A model generated the notes under the pieces. The model saw nothing but the letters and a program-made list of their open reading frames with translations. It searched no databases and was not told the DNA's origin. The position numbers and the translations under genes were made by a program. A DNA stretch of 64,000 bases from Salinicola endophyticus (GTDB lineage: Bacteria > Pseudomonadota > Gammaproteobacteria > Pseudomonadales > Halomonadaceae): positions 234,230-298,229 of the forward strand of contig NZ_PZJO01000006.1 of assembly GCF_003206575.1 (NCBI RefSeq), in the 5' to 3' direction. Positions 41,818 through 50,833 of the stretch are shown in pieces (within the stretch, counting starts at the first letter, position 1; each line of letters opens with the position of its first letter).

Positions 41818-41855
41818 TCGGTGCTATCTTGCGCCGTAGCGCAGGGCTAGCGAGA

Positions 41856-42059
41856 TCAGAGCGGCTTGATGTTGGAAGCCTGCAGACCTTTTTTGCCTTG
41901 AGTCACGTCGAAGGAGACTTCCTGGCCTTCCTGCAGCGACTTGAAGCCGCTCGCTTGGATTTCAGAGAAGTGCGCGAACAGGTCGTCGCCGCCTTCAGAC
42001 GGAGTGATGAAGCCAAAGCCCTTGGAGTCGTTGAACCACTTAACGGTGCCAGTTGCCAT
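41856..42059 (-). CDS. Cold-shock protein, CspA family
   Basis: 67-residue single cold-shock domain with RNP1 KGFGFITP and RNP2 DLFAHFSEI, starting [16 protein letters not shown]. Such proteins melt RNA structure. About 90 bp of leader separates it from the neighbouring frames; typical cspA leaders are long and structured. It sits between the two zinc-ribbon gene pairs, which may or may not be meaningful. Confidence 0.95.
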   Translation of the reverse strand: MATGTVKWFNDSKGFGFITPSEGGDDLFAHFSEIQASGFKSLQEGQEVSFDVTQGKKGLQASNIKPL

Positions 42060-42347
42060 GTGTCGAATTCCTCAATACGTGAGCTTGCGCTCAAAAGTTG
42101 CCGGGTAATACCCGAATTAGTGGGCAAAACAAGGGGATATAACCAGGCTACCGATTGACTCGACTGCGACTGACAATATGCGACTTGCTACCTACCTGCC
42201 TCAGGGTGCGGCTTTGGGCCTGAAGTGTCAAACGATATTTGCGCTGAGGCGTGAAAATACCGGTCGATACCCGCGCAGGTCGCGATACCGGGGGCGAGCT
42301 GCCACCACTAGTACTGCGCTGCGCAGGGGGATAGAGGCCACGCACGC

Positions 42348-42566
42348 TCAGCGCGTGGCACCTGCATGGCGGGCAGTGCACCGCCCGCCAGAGAGAGGGT
42401 GTGCGTCAGAGGCGCCATGTGCCCCGATGGTGGCAGCGGGGCGCGAGCGCCCCAGCCGGCGATGGGCGTTGCAGCGCTCGCAGACTGCCCGCTCGGGTGC
42501 CAGCGAGACATCGAAACGATCGTGACCGCAGACCCAACACCTGACATCGAGACGTACAGGGTTCAC
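42348..42566 (-). CDS. Small zinc-ribbon protein B, copy 2 (72 aa)
   Basis: Starts at a GTG that overlaps the stop of the upstream gene (GTGA). Knuckles RCWVCGHDRF and CERCNAHRR correspond one to one with those of 38989-39171, and VRLDVRCWVCG aligns with VHLEQPCLICG. About 30 extra residues at the C-terminus, of low complexity, may reflect loss of the original stop. Annotation programs are likely to miss it because of the GTG start. Confidence 0.62.
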   Translation of the reverse strand: MNPVRLDVRCWVCGHDRFDVSLAPERAVCERCNAHRRLGRSRPAATIGAHGASDAHPLSGGRCTARHAGATR

Positions 42567-42814
42567 GCCGCCGCTCCGGTAATGCCGATGAAGCTGGCAT
42601 CGCCCGGCTTCTCGCGGGCCATACGCACCAGCGTCTCGACGGAGAGGCTCAGTGTATGCAGGCGATGGTTGCGCGAACCGAAGGTGGCGTTGTGATCGCG
42701 TGTGGCGATGAAATCGCCGCAGCCGACACAGGTGATCTCGTCCCAGTCCTGGGCGGTGTCGTTGGAGTGGCCTTGGGTATGACCACAGCGGTGACAGGCA
42801 ATATCGTGTTTCAT
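42563..42814 (-). CDS. Small zinc-ribbon protein A, copy 2 (83 aa)
   Basis: Begins MKHDIACHRCGHTQGH; the second knuckle is in QDWDEITCVGCGDFI, nearly identical in pattern to 39168-39416. The C-terminal part has LSLSVETLVRMAREKPG, again matching the helical half of its paralogue. GAGGAAGG lies upstream of ATG 42814. Preceded by copy 2 of the TTGTAC element. Confidence 0.75.
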   Translation of the reverse strand: MKHDIACHRCGHTQGHSNDTAQDWDEITCVGCGDFIATRDHNATFGSRNHRLHTLSLSVETLVRMAREKPGDASFIGITGAAA

Positions 42815-42946
42815 TGGGGGCCTTCCTCGGCATCCAGCCGTCGGTCTTCCTGACCGGCGGTACTTAAAGGTGGCAATCCTTGCCAGGCGGTTCCAGCATC
42901 CGATGCTGATTCCAGAGGCCGCAATCCTTGCGACGCAATGTCAGAG

Positions 42947-42989
42947 TGGCACACTCCCAAAACTTGTACAAGTATAATTAGGAGTACAA
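42947..42989 (-). promoter_or_regulatory. TTGTAC-n12-TTGTAC-n14-TGCCA element, copy 2
   Basis: Same blocks and spacing as 39544-39586. Here one hexamer is inside a perfect 12-bp palindrome, ACTTGTACAAGT. TGCCA lies 133 bp before the gene start, compared with 128 bp in copy 1. Confidence 0.68.
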
Positions 42990-43010
42990 TTTGTGCAGAG
43001 CTGGAAAAGC

Positions 43011-44084
43011 CTAGCTGCTGTTGGCCTGGCGCCACTCTCCGGCAATTTCCTCGATCAGTGCCGCCGCGGGTAACGCTCTTGCTCGGGCGGCCTCGGCGCC
43101 CGCCCACTGGGCGCCATAGGTGTCATCTCCGCTGGCCTTGGCGGCGGCATTCAGCGCCTTGCCCAGATCATAGGCACAGGGATAGGCGGGGATCTCTTCC
43201 GGGCGGGCGTCACGTGCCCAGGCAGTAAAGCCGTTCTCCAGGCAGCGAGCTGGGCGCCCGGAAATCGCACGGGTCATCACGGTTTTACCACCCGCCGCCA
43301 GGCGCCCGCGGTGGGCCGGGTCGGCGGCGCTCTCCGGGCAGCCGATAAAGGCGGTGCCCAGCTGTGCCGCGCTGGCCCCCCAGGAGAGTGTCCGGGCGAT
43401 GTCCGCGCCATCCATCAAGCCGCCCGCGGCGATGATCGGTAGCGTGGATTCCGCGACCAGCCGGCGCGTGAGCACCTCGGTGGATAGGCGTTCATCCCCG
43501 GCGTCGGGGTCGAAGATGCCGCGGTGTCCACCCGCCGACCACCCTTGGGCGATGATCGCATCGAGCCCGCTGGCGGCGATCCGACGCGCCTCGTCCAGAG
43601 ATGTCGCGGTGGCCAGCAGCAGGCAACCGGCACGGCGCAGCGAGTCGATCTGCGCCGCCGATGGTAGCCCGAAGTGGAAACTGACCATGGCGGGGCGGGT
43701 TTCCAGCAGCACCTCCAGCATCGCTGGATCCAACTGAAAAGGGCGGTAGATCTCTTCCAGCGCTGACGGCGGCGAGCTGCCGAAGGTCTCGAACAGCGGC
43801 CGGGCGCGCTCGATCCAGCGCGATTCGACCCCGTTATCGCGTGCCGCCGGTGCGTGGCAGAACAGGTTGACCTGGAAGGGGCGCGCGGTGAGCGCCTGGG
43901 TGCGGAGGATCGCCGCCCGAGCCGCCGCCGGGGTCGAGGAACCCAGGCCCAGTCCGCCAAGCGTACCGGCATTGGATACCGCCGCCGCCAGCTCGGGGGT
44001 CGCCATGCCGGCCATGGGGGCCTGGAGTAGCGGCAGTGTCAGCGTCTCAAATAGCGCGAGTGTCGTAGCCTGTCGTTGATTCAC
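43011..44084 (-). CDS. Nitronate monooxygenase family flavoprotein
   Basis: 357-residue FMN TIM-barrel of the 2-nitropropane dioxygenase family, which oxidises toxic nitronates. Features are PLLQAPMAGMATPELAAAVS near the N-terminus, DAIIAQGWSAGGHRG (GHRG loop typical of the family), LPIIAAGGLMDGADIA and GASAAQLGTAFIGCPES for FMN phosphate binding, and TRAISGRPARCLEN. It lies 98 bp downstream of hmp on the same strand, so it may be transcribed with it under NsrR; that is inferred. Confidence 0.9.
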   Translation of the reverse strand: MNQRQATTLALFETLTLPLLQAPMAGMATPELAAAVSNAGTLGGLGLGSSTPAAARAAILRTQALTARPFQVNLFCHAPAARDNGVESRWIERARPLFETFGSSPPSALEEIYRPFQLDPAMLEVLLETRPAMVSFHFGLPSAAQIDSLRRAGCLLLATATSLDEARRIAASGLDAIIAQGWSAGGHRGIFDPDAGDERLSTEVLTRRLVAESTLPIIAAGGLMDGADIARTLSWGASAAQLGTAFIGCPESAADPAHRGRLAAGGKTVMTRAISGRPARCLENGFTAWARDARPEEIPAYPCAYDLGKALNAAAKASGDDTYGAQWAGAEAARARALPAAALIEEIAGEWRQANSS

Positions 44085-44182
44085 GGGTCACCTATGTCGC
44101 TGAGTCGTCCACCTTCACGGAGTCCTTCTCTTTTCCCCAGCCCTTAACCGTACATGCCGTCCTTTGCCGTAAAGGGGCGGGA

Positions 44183-45406
44183 TTAGCTCGCCAGTACCTG
44201 GCTTGGGCCGAAGCACTCGTAGTGGCGGTTCTTCGCGCTCACGCCCTGTTCGGCCAGCAGCCGGTCCAGCTCGCGCATCATCGGCAGCGGGCCGCACACA
44301 TGGTAGCTGGCCGTCGAGTCACCGACCCAGGCGGCGAGATCTGCCGCTTCCAGCAGGCCATGCTTGATTCCGGCCACCGAGTCAGCGGGTGCATCGGCGC
44401 GCGGTTCGTCGTAACACAGATGCAGCGAGAAGTTCGCATGTGCCCGGGTCAGCGCCGCCAGCTCTTCACCGAAGGCACGTACACCGGCATGCCGGGCAAG
44501 CTGGATCATCACCACGCGTCGCTCTGGTGACGCGGCCAGCGCGGCGTGCGCCATCGAGATCAACGGGGTGATACCCACACCGCCGCCGATCAGCACCACC
44601 GGCCGGGCCGGGTCTTCCGGCAGCGCGAGTTCGAAGGTGCCATAGGGCGGTGTGAGCTCGACCTGATCCCCCTCGGCTAGCCTGGTATGTAGCAGTGGCG
44701 ATACCTGACCTGCCGGCTGCTCGGCGTTACCCGTCTCGTGCTTGATGCTGAGACGGTAGGTCTCGCTGCCGGGGGCATTGGAGAGGCTGTACTGGCGCAT
44801 GGGCTGGTTGCCCGCCGCATCCGTCATCCGCAGCGTCACGTACTGACCGGCAGCATGGGCCGGCAGCGTGCGGCCGTCGCTAGGGGCCAGATAGAGGGAG
44901 ACGATGTTCTCGCTCTCCGCCTGGCGGCGTACGATGGTGAAAGGCCGAAAGCCAGCCCAGCCCTGAGTGTCGCGCTGCTGAGTGTAGAGTTCACGCTCGC
45001 GGCCGATGAACACCGTTGCCAGTTGGGCGTAAGCTGCCTCCCAGGCGTCGATGATCTCCGGTGTGGCGGCATCGCCCAGAACTTCCTGGATCGAGGCGAT
45101 CAGATTCTCACCCACGATGGGGTAGTGCTCCGGGCGAATGGTCAGCGAGGCATGCTTGTGCGCGATCACCTCCACCGCTGGCGCCAGCGCGGCCGTATCG
45201 TCGATATGGCGTGCGTAGGCCAGGATCGCCCCCGCCAGGGCCCGTTGCTGCGCGCCCTCGCGTTGATGCGCGGGATTGAAGTAGGGCTTCACTTCGGGAT
45301 TGTGCGCGAACATGCGAGTGTAAAAATGGCAGGTCAGTGTCTCCCCATGGGCCTCGAGCACGGGAATGGTCTGCTTGACGGTGGCGATCTGGTCTGGACT
45401 GAGCAT
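44183..45406 (-). CDS. hmp: Flavohemoprotein, nitric oxide dioxygenase
   Basis: 407 residues converting NO and oxygen to nitrate. A globin domain (1-140) has proximal His85 in VIAHKHASL and the distal Tyr in the CHFYTRMF helix. The FAD domain has the RQYSLSNAPGS motif. The NAD domain has LIGGGVGITPLISMAHAAL and ends HYECFGPS. Divergent from nsrR, with paired palindromes between, the standard arrangement for NO-controlled hmp. Confidence 0.97.
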   Translation of the reverse strand: MLSPDQIATVKQTIPVLEAHGETLTCHFYTRMFAHNPEVKPYFNPAHQREGAQQRALAGAILAYARHIDDTAALAPAVEVIAHKHASLTIRPEHYPIVGENLIASIQEVLGDAATPEIIDAWEAAYAQLATVFIGRERELYTQQRDTQGWAGFRPFTIVRRQAESENIVSLYLAPSDGRTLPAHAAGQYVTLRMTDAAGNQPMRQYSLSNAPGSETYRLSIKHETGNAEQPAGQVSPLLHTRLAEGDQVELTPPYGTFELALPEDPARPVVLIGGGVGITPLISMAHAALAASPERRVVMIQLARHAGVRAFGEELAALTRAHANFSLHLCYDEPRADAPADSVAGIKHGLLEAADLAAWVGDSTASYHVCGPLPMMRELDRLLAEQGVSAKNRHYECFGPSQVLAS

Positions 45407-45456
45407 GGTGACTCCCCGGTGGCGGGTAGGGCTGGCGGCTGGCGCCAGTGTTTCTT

Positions 45457-45505
45457 AATTGGTATGTAATCTACCAATTTAAATTGGAGTATCATTTACC
45501 ACTTT
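45457..45505. promoter_or_regulatory. Probable NsrR operators between hmp and nsrR
   Basis: AATTGGTA (45457-45464) and TACCAATT (45472-45479) form a perfect inverted repeat with a 7-bp gap. A second weaker copy, AATTGGAGTATCATTTACC, follows at 45483-45501. Position and AT-rich dyad form fit NsrR sites; the exact consensus in this group is not known to me. Confidence 0.65.
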
Positions 45506-45522
45506 ATGACTGTCAAGCGATC

Positions 45523-45960
45523 ATGAAACTCACCACGCACACCGACTATGCGCTGCGGCTGCTGATCTACCTGGCGATCCGAGGCGATGACATGCCCGCG
45601 ACCGTGCAATCGGCGGCGGGCCACTACGGTATCTCCGGGCACCATCTGGCCAAGGTCTCGCAGACCCTGGTGCAGCTGGGCTATGTCTCCAGCCTGCGCG
45701 GGCGGGGCGGGGGCCTGCGCCTCAATCGTCCGGCCGAGGAGATCAACATCGGCGCGCTGATTCGGCAGACCGAGAACCTCGAACTGCTGGAGTGCTTCGG
45801 GCCCAACTCGACCTGCCCGATCGACCCCGCCTGCCGGCTCAAGCATGTGCTGTGGTCCGCCCAGCAGGCGTTCATGCAGGTGCTGGATGGCTACGTACTG
45901 GCGGACATGATCGATAACCGCGAGGCGCTGCGCCTGCTGATCTCCGGCGACGGCAGCTGA
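45523..45960 (+). CDS. nsrR: NO-sensing repressor NsrR
   Basis: 145-residue Rrf2-family winged-helix repressor with an iron-sulfur cluster destroyed by NO. Begins MKLTTHTDYALRLLIYLA; HTH region GHYGISGHHLAKVSQTLVQL; cluster ligands Cys91, Cys98 and Cys104 in ECFGPNSTCPIDPACRLK. Divergent from hmp, its expected target. The start at 45523 is fixed by the family N-terminus. Confidence 0.95.
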   Translation: MKLTTHTDYALRLLIYLAIRGDDMPATVQSAAGHYGISGHHLAKVSQTLVQLGYVSSLRGRGGGLRLNRPAEEINIGALIRQTENLELLECFGPNSTCPIDPACRLKHVLWSAQQAFMQVLDGYVLADMIDNREALRLLISGDGS

Positions 45961-46069
45961 GGGCACCCCAAAAAGAGACTACTGCACGATCGTTCAATAC
46001 CGCCCGCTCGGGCGCCTGCACACTGGCGCTGCGTTCATGTGAACGGAACCGAGAGGTAGCGAGTCAATC

Positions 46070-46684
46070 ATGGAGATCGTGCTGTACGCCTTTACCGTCA
46101 TGTACACCCCGGGGCCGGTCAACCTGCTGGGGCTCAATGCCGGGCTCACGCGCCCGCCGCGGGAGAGCCTGGGGTTCTTCCTCGGTGTGGCCCTGGCGAT
46201 GTTCGTCTGGTTCGTGGTGATCGGTCTCGCCGGGCAGCTATTCGTGGTCCAGCGGATGCTGCCCTATATCGCCTTCGCCGGTAGCGCCTACATTCTCTAT
46301 CTGGCGTTCAAGGTGTTCCGCGCGCCGGTGTCGCTCGATGCGCAGGCAGCGCCCGCCGCCCGGCTGGTGTTTCGCGATGGCTTTCTGATGCAACTGCTCA
46401 ACCCCAAGAACTCGCTGGTAGTGATCCCCATTGCCACGGTGATGTTCCCGGGGCGGGGCATCGCCGGTGGCGAGCTGCTGGCGTGTTCGGCGGCGATCGC
46501 ACTGGGCGGTGGCGGGGCGCCTGCGCTCTACGCCATGGCCGGCCATCTGATCGGCCGGCGTATCGCCCGGGTCGAGGTGTTCCGCCTGTGCCATCGGCTG
46601 ATGGCACTGCTGCTGGTGGTCGTGGCGATCCTGATGCTGCGTGACTATGTCTGGTATAGCGATGTCTGGGCAGTACTGCGCTGA
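46070..46684 (+). CDS. LysE/RhtB-family exporter
   Basis: 204-residue inner-membrane exporter. The signature YTPGPVNLLGLNAGL lies in the first helix region, and FLMQLLNPKNSLVVIPI carries the NPK motif. Six helices expected. GAGAGG lies upstream of ATG 46070. An AraC regulator follows after 9 bp on the same strand and probably controls it. Confidence 0.9.
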   Translation: MEIVLYAFTVMYTPGPVNLLGLNAGLTRPPRESLGFFLGVALAMFVWFVVIGLAGQLFVVQRMLPYIAFAGSAYILYLAFKVFRAPVSLDAQAAPAARLVFRDGFLMQLLNPKNSLVVIPIATVMFPGRGIAGGELLACSAAIALGGGGAPALYAMAGHLIGRRIARVEVFRLCHRLMALLLVVVAILMLRDYVWYSDVWAVLR

Positions 46685-46693
46685 GGAGACGAC

Positions 46694-47515
46694 ATGGCAG
46701 AGGCGAAGGGGGTGATGAAGAGTGACTGGCTGATCGCATCGCCGCCATCGCGGCTGGAGCGGATCGAAGCACACTTCCAGGGGCATGCCTACGACATGCA
46801 CCGGCACGACAGCTTCGCCATCGGCCTGACCCTGAACGGCGTGCAGAGCTTCCACTACCGCCGCGGCTATCGCCATAGCCTGCCCGGCACGGTGCTGGTG
46901 CTGCACCCGGACGAACCCCACGACGGCCATGCCGGCGACGCCCGTGGGTTTCACTACCGCATGCTCTATATTGAGCCGGCGCTGATCCAGAGTGCCCTGG
47001 GCGGGCAGCCGCTGCCGTTCGTGGCTGGCGGGCTCTGCCGCGAGCCGCGACTTGCCACGGCAGTGCAGACGCTATTGGCCAGTCTCGACGGTGCGCTCGA
47101 CCCGCTGGAGGAGAGCGACGGCATCGCCGAGCTGGCCGATGCCCTGGCCGCCAACGGAGATGCCCGCCGCAGCCCGCCCAAGCGCTTGCCTGACTATCGT
47201 GCCGCGCAGCGGGTGCGGGAACGGCTCGACGCGGCGCTGCTGGACGGCGTCTCGCTGGATGAGCTGGAAGCCATCGCTGGCCAGCCGCGCTGGACGCTGT
47301 CGCGGGATTTTCGCGCGCTCTTCGGCACCAGCCCCTACCGCTATCTGACCCAGCGCCGGCTAGCGCTAGCCCGCCAGCAGATCGCCGCGGGCACTGGCCT
47401 GGCCGAGGCGGCGCATGCCGCCGGCTTCGCTGACCAGAGCCATATGACCCGCGCCTTCGGGCGGACCTATGGCCTCTCTCCGGCGCGCTGGCGCGGTCTG
47501 CTCGGCACCCGCTGA
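46694..47515 (+). CDS. AraC-family regulator
   Basis: 273 residues. An N-terminal cupin-like sensor (YDMHRHDSFAIGLTLNGVQS, VLHPDEPHDGHAG) and a C-terminal AraC domain (DELEAIAGQPRWTLSRDFRA; LAEAAHAAGFADQSHMTRAF). Resembles regulators paired with LysE exporters that respond to an amino acid or amine. GAGGAG precedes ATG 46694. Confidence 0.88.
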   Translation: MAEAKGVMKSDWLIASPPSRLERIEAHFQGHAYDMHRHDSFAIGLTLNGVQSFHYRRGYRHSLPGTVLVLHPDEPHDGHAGDARGFHYRMLYIEPALIQSALGGQPLPFVAGGLCREPRLATAVQTLLASLDGALDPLEESDGIAELADALAANGDARRSPPKRLPDYRAAQRVRERLDAALLDGVSLDELEAIAGQPRWTLSRDFRALFGTSPYRYLTQRRLALARQQIAAGTGLAEAAHAAGFADQSHMTRAFGRTYGLSPARWRGLLGTR

Positions 47516-47643
47516 GTGCCGACCCATCTGCCTCGCAGCTCGGGCCGGCAGCACTCGGGATCACAACGGGTTTATCTCGGAGAATCCGGCGCTTATACTG
47601 TGCGCCGCTTGGAAACAGCGGCGCCATGCCGTCTCGCCACCAG

Positions 47644-47720
<77 letters not shown>

Positions 47721-47929
47721 AGTGACCTTCCTCGTTGCCCCACTTTTTTGCTATCTGCTAGGCCCCACCAGAATCGGCATGCGCAGGGTTATGCAGTGAA
47801 GTATGGCTCTCCTTTCGGCGCGCGGCTGCATACCCACGTGCTGCTACGTATTAGAAAGATCGAATCGACCAGGCCGTCTCGGCCATGGCTCTCTCGGAAG
47901 ATTGATGGGGCTCAACTCTGTATGAAGGC

Positions 47930-48505
47930 TCAGGAGACAGCGCCGATCATCAGCAGGGCGAAGATGAGGCGTAGCAACCGGGAGAAGAGAGGGCGCTGCA
48001 CAAGGGGCCGGATGGCGCCGCCGACGCACATCCAGAAGATATTGGTGAACACAGCAACCGCCAGGCAAACCCCCATGGTGGCCACATAAGCGATGGTCGC
48101 TGGCGAGATCGGCAGCAGAAACTGCGAATAGATCACCAGTAACACCGCGTAGGACTTCGGGTTGAGTACGTTGAGCAGGACACCATCGCGCATCGTCAGG
48201 CGGGCGCCTTCGGCTGCGCGGGTGTCGAGTGGCGTGGTCGCAATGCGGTAGGCGAGGTAGAGCACATAGAGCCCGCCCACGATCTGTAGTGTCAGCTTCG
48301 CACTTGGCCAGGCTGCCAGTAGCGCCGCCAGGCCCAGGGCTGCGGCCACCATGGATATCGCCAGCCCGGTCAGAATGCCCACATAGAGCGAGAGCGTCTT
48401 GCGTACCCCAAAAGTGGCGGATGTCGCCACGATGGTCATGGGGCCCGGCCCCGGAGAGCCGAACAACAGCATTGCCGTCATGGCGAGCGTGGTGAGTGAC
48501 GACAT
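47930..48505 (-). CDS. LysE-family exporter, TetR-controlled
   Basis: 191-residue LysE superfamily protein: MLLFGSPGPGPMTIVATSAT near the start and LLNVLNPKSYAVLLVIY for the NPK motif. Divergent from a TetR gene with a long perfect operator-like dyad between them, so it is probably repressed by it and induced by its own substrate. The third LysE-type exporter in this window. Confidence 0.88.
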   Translation of the reverse strand: MSSLTTLAMTAMLLFGSPGPGPMTIVATSATFGVRKTLSLYVGILTGLAISMVAAALGLAALLAAWPSAKLTLQIVGGLYVLYLAYRIATTPLDTRAAEGARLTMRDGVLLNVLNPKSYAVLLVIYSQFLLPISPATIAYVATMGVCLAVAVFTNIFWMCVGGAIRPLVQRPLFSRLLRLIFALLMIGAVS

Positions 48506-48578
48506 GAGCTTTCATCTCCGAGTGCGGTCTCTCGCAGCGAAACAGGCCATGGCATGCCATCGCCGTTCGGAACCGATC

Positions 48579-48603
48579 AGTACCGTTTGCGTAAAACGGT
48601 ACT
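48579..48603. promoter_or_regulatory. TetR-type operator dyad
   Basis: AGTACCGTTT - 5 nt - AAACGGTACT, perfect 10-bp arms, between the LysE gene and the tetR gene. AGTACCGT-type half-sites are typical of TetR regulators of small transporters. Confidence 0.82.
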
Positions 48604-48645
48604 AATCATTACCATCCCGTGTCAATCTCACAGAAGGGATAAGCC

Positions 48646-49188
48646 ATGGCGACACAGGCGCGTGAACGACTGATAGCGACGGCTGAAGCGCTTTTCTATC
48701 AACGCGGCATCCAGGCGGTCGGCATCAGCGAATTGATCGATGCCTCTGGCGTGGGGCGTGCGTCCTTCTACCGTCACTTCGACAGCAAGGACGCCCTGGT
48801 GCATGCCGTGCTACGCCACCGCAATGAGAGGGCGCTGGCCGCCTTGGAGGCAGCTCTTGCCGGCAGCGATGATTCGCCCCTGGGTGTGTTCGACGTGGTC
48901 GCCGAGCGCTACGGGCAAGCCGACTTTCGGGGCTGCGCCTTTATCAACGCCATGGTCGAAGCCGCCGACCGGGGCAGCGAGACCCACCGTATCGCCAGAG
49001 CGCACAAGCTGGCTCAGATAGAGATCATTGCTCGCCAGCTCCGGCAAACCGGTCATTCTCCGAGTGAAGAACTCGCCCGCGATTTTCAGCTACTGATCGA
49101 TGGCGCGGTCATGGGCGTACTACGCGAAGGCAATCTCGAATCGGTCGAGAGAGCCAAGCAGATAGCGGCCAGACTGCTGAGTCTGTAA
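48646..49188 (+). CDS. TetR-family repressor
   Basis: 180 residues. N-terminal HTH reads RERLIATAEALFYQRGIQAV then ISELIDASGVGRASFYRHFD; the C-terminal ligand domain has FDVVAERYGQADFRGCAFINAM. Divergent from the LysE exporter and almost certainly its regulator through the dyad at 48579-48603. Confidence 0.9.
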   Translation: MATQARERLIATAEALFYQRGIQAVGISELIDASGVGRASFYRHFDSKDALVHAVLRHRNERALAALEAALAGSDDSPLGVFDVVAERYGQADFRGCAFINAMVEAADRGSETHRIARAHKLAQIEIIARQLRQTGHSPSEELARDFQLLIDGAVMGVLREGNLESVERAKQIAARLLSL

Positions 49189-49986
49189 GCATCGCCTCAT
49201 CCGTAGTGATGGTTCCCCGAGCATGCTCAGCCCGCGATAGGAGCGGGGTGCGATAGCCTCAGTGCCCCCTGAGTTGCACTGGTGGCCAATCTCGATCATC
49301 TACTGCTTCCCGAGCCAGTCTCCCTCTCGCACGATCAGAACCCCGCCCGGCCCGTGAGCTAAAGGAGGTAGCAATTGCTCAGCCTCCGACAAACCATACG
49401 TTGCACTCCCGCTGGTGCTGATATGAGCCTTGGGTAGCGCCAAGAATTTATCTAAATATCTGCAACATTTATCCCTAAGCAAATTTCGGGGAGAACATAC
49501 CCGATTGCGACATGCGACCAAATGACAGGGTGTGAGGGTATTCCTAATAAAGACAGAAACGTGCTAAGTGTTACCGTACGGCAACAAAAGGGATCAGCCG
49601 TGATCGCTACTGGGGGGTGAACCGCGGAATTTACGCCAGCATTGCCGGCGCGCTGTCGACTCCCCGCCTCGCGAGCGGGCTAAAGGAGCCGGTTTTGAAG
49701 CAGCGTTTAGCCGCGCTAGTACTGAGTACGTGGCCCGATCAGGGCCCGGAAAAGAGTGCGGAATGATGAATTTCACGGCGCACTCTACGAAAGGCAAGGA
49801 GCATTAGGTAGAGAGTCGAGATGAAATGTGTCAGATTGATACCAAAGGTGTTTCTAACAGCGCTTGAGAAGGCTGACAGGTTCCAACTCAAAGCGAATGG
49901 TTCGAGGAAGACCGCATGCGTGTTCAAGTCAATTAACGACTCCACTATCTAATACCTGTTAGCTCCCAAAAAATTAAGGAAATACC
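49189..49986. other. About 800 bp of degraded sequence, start of cassette-like region
   Basis: No gene can be supported. Base composition changes from host-like to mixed around 49400. A 43-codon frame at 49821-49952 has AGGTAGAG upstream but nothing recognisable. The last bases hold GTTAGCT (49958-49964), the complement of AGCTAAC at the end of the next gene. Confidence 0.45.
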
Positions 49987-50739
49987 ATGCAGCAGATAGC
50001 GCTAATACCCAGAGTTGAAGAAGGTGAAATCATCCCTCAAAGAGTTGGTGATGGGTACATCAGTGCCACAGCTCTTTGTAAGTCTGTAGGAAAGCGCTAC
50101 TCAGATTATAGGGCTTTAAAATCGACTGCTGAGTTTCTTGTCGAATTAACTGCGCAAACAGGTCTTCCGGAACAAGAGTTAATACATGTAATTAGCGGGG
50201 GAAATCCGAGTCTCCAGGGGACATGGGTTCATCCGTATCTCGCTATAAACTTAGCGCAGTGGTTGTCTCCAAAGTTTGCTGTCAAAGTATCTCAATGGGT
50301 GACTGAGTGGCAGCAAGGGCGCTCCACGCCCGTTATGCCTGTTCATATTGAGAGGTATATGGAAAACCGCTCTAAAGTTCCATATACACACTTTTCAATG
50401 CTAAATGAGCTGACTCTAAATCTAATTGCGCCTCTTGAGCAGGCTGGTTATACTCTCCCTCAAGAAATGGTTCCGGATATTTCGGAAGGTAGAATTTTCT
50501 GCAAATGGCTCAGGGCTAATCGTGGTGTGGAGCCTAATACGTTTCCTACGTATGCTCACACCTATCCGGACGGTCGCGTTGTTCAAGCAAAACTTTACCC
50601 AATTGAGTTGTACGAAGACTTTAAGCGTCATTTTAATGAGGTATGGCTGCCGCAACACGCACCTAGATATTTTGGCCAAAGAGATCAGCAGGCATTGAGT
50701 TTTGTTACAACTCTACTTCTACCTGCTCAGGCGAGCTAA
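49987..50739 (+). CDS. KilA-N domain protein, probable gene cassette
   Basis: 250 residues. The N-terminal KilA-N DNA-binding domain (about 15-110) includes GYISATALCKSVGKRYSDY and GTWVHPYLAINLAQWLSPKF, with VTEWQQG at its end. The C-terminal half (FCKWLRANRGVEPNTFPTYA) is less common and may bind another ligand. KilA-N proteins come from phages and DNA viruses, where they act as regulators or anti-repressors. Here the gene is bracketed by GTTAGCT and AGCTAAC, and its stop lies inside the latter, as in integron cassettes. Lower GC than the host. Confidence 0.85.
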   Translation: MQQIALIPRVEEGEIIPQRVGDGYISATALCKSVGKRYSDYRALKSTAEFLVELTAQTGLPEQELIHVISGGNPSLQGTWVHPYLAINLAQWLSPKFAVKVSQWVTEWQQGRSTPVMPVHIERYMENRSKVPYTHFSMLNELTLNLIAPLEQAGYTLPQEMVPDISEGRIFCKWLRANRGVEPNTFPTYAHTYPDGRVVQAKLYPIELYEDFKRHFNEVWLPQHAPRYFGQRDQQALSFVTTLLLPAQAS

Positions 50740-50803
50740 CAGTTACGGTCACGACGACGTCTACTGCATTTTGGCTCCGCCTCCAACTTGTAGCCGCGTG
50801 TTC
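50734..50803 (+). repeat. Possible degenerate attC site
   Basis: Starts AGCTAAC, complementary to GTTAGCT at 49958. CGGTCACGAC can partly pair with TTGTAGCCG. The far end has only GTTCTTT instead of a matching GTTAGCT, so the site is imperfect. Confidence 0.4.
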
Positions 50804-50833
50804 TTTTGGCTTTGGCCCTGCAGGGAGCTCGCT

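Noticed and set aside
49300..49521. 73-codon minus-strand frame, possible transposase fragment
   Set aside because: No transposase motif, no terminal repeats, no ribosome binding site.
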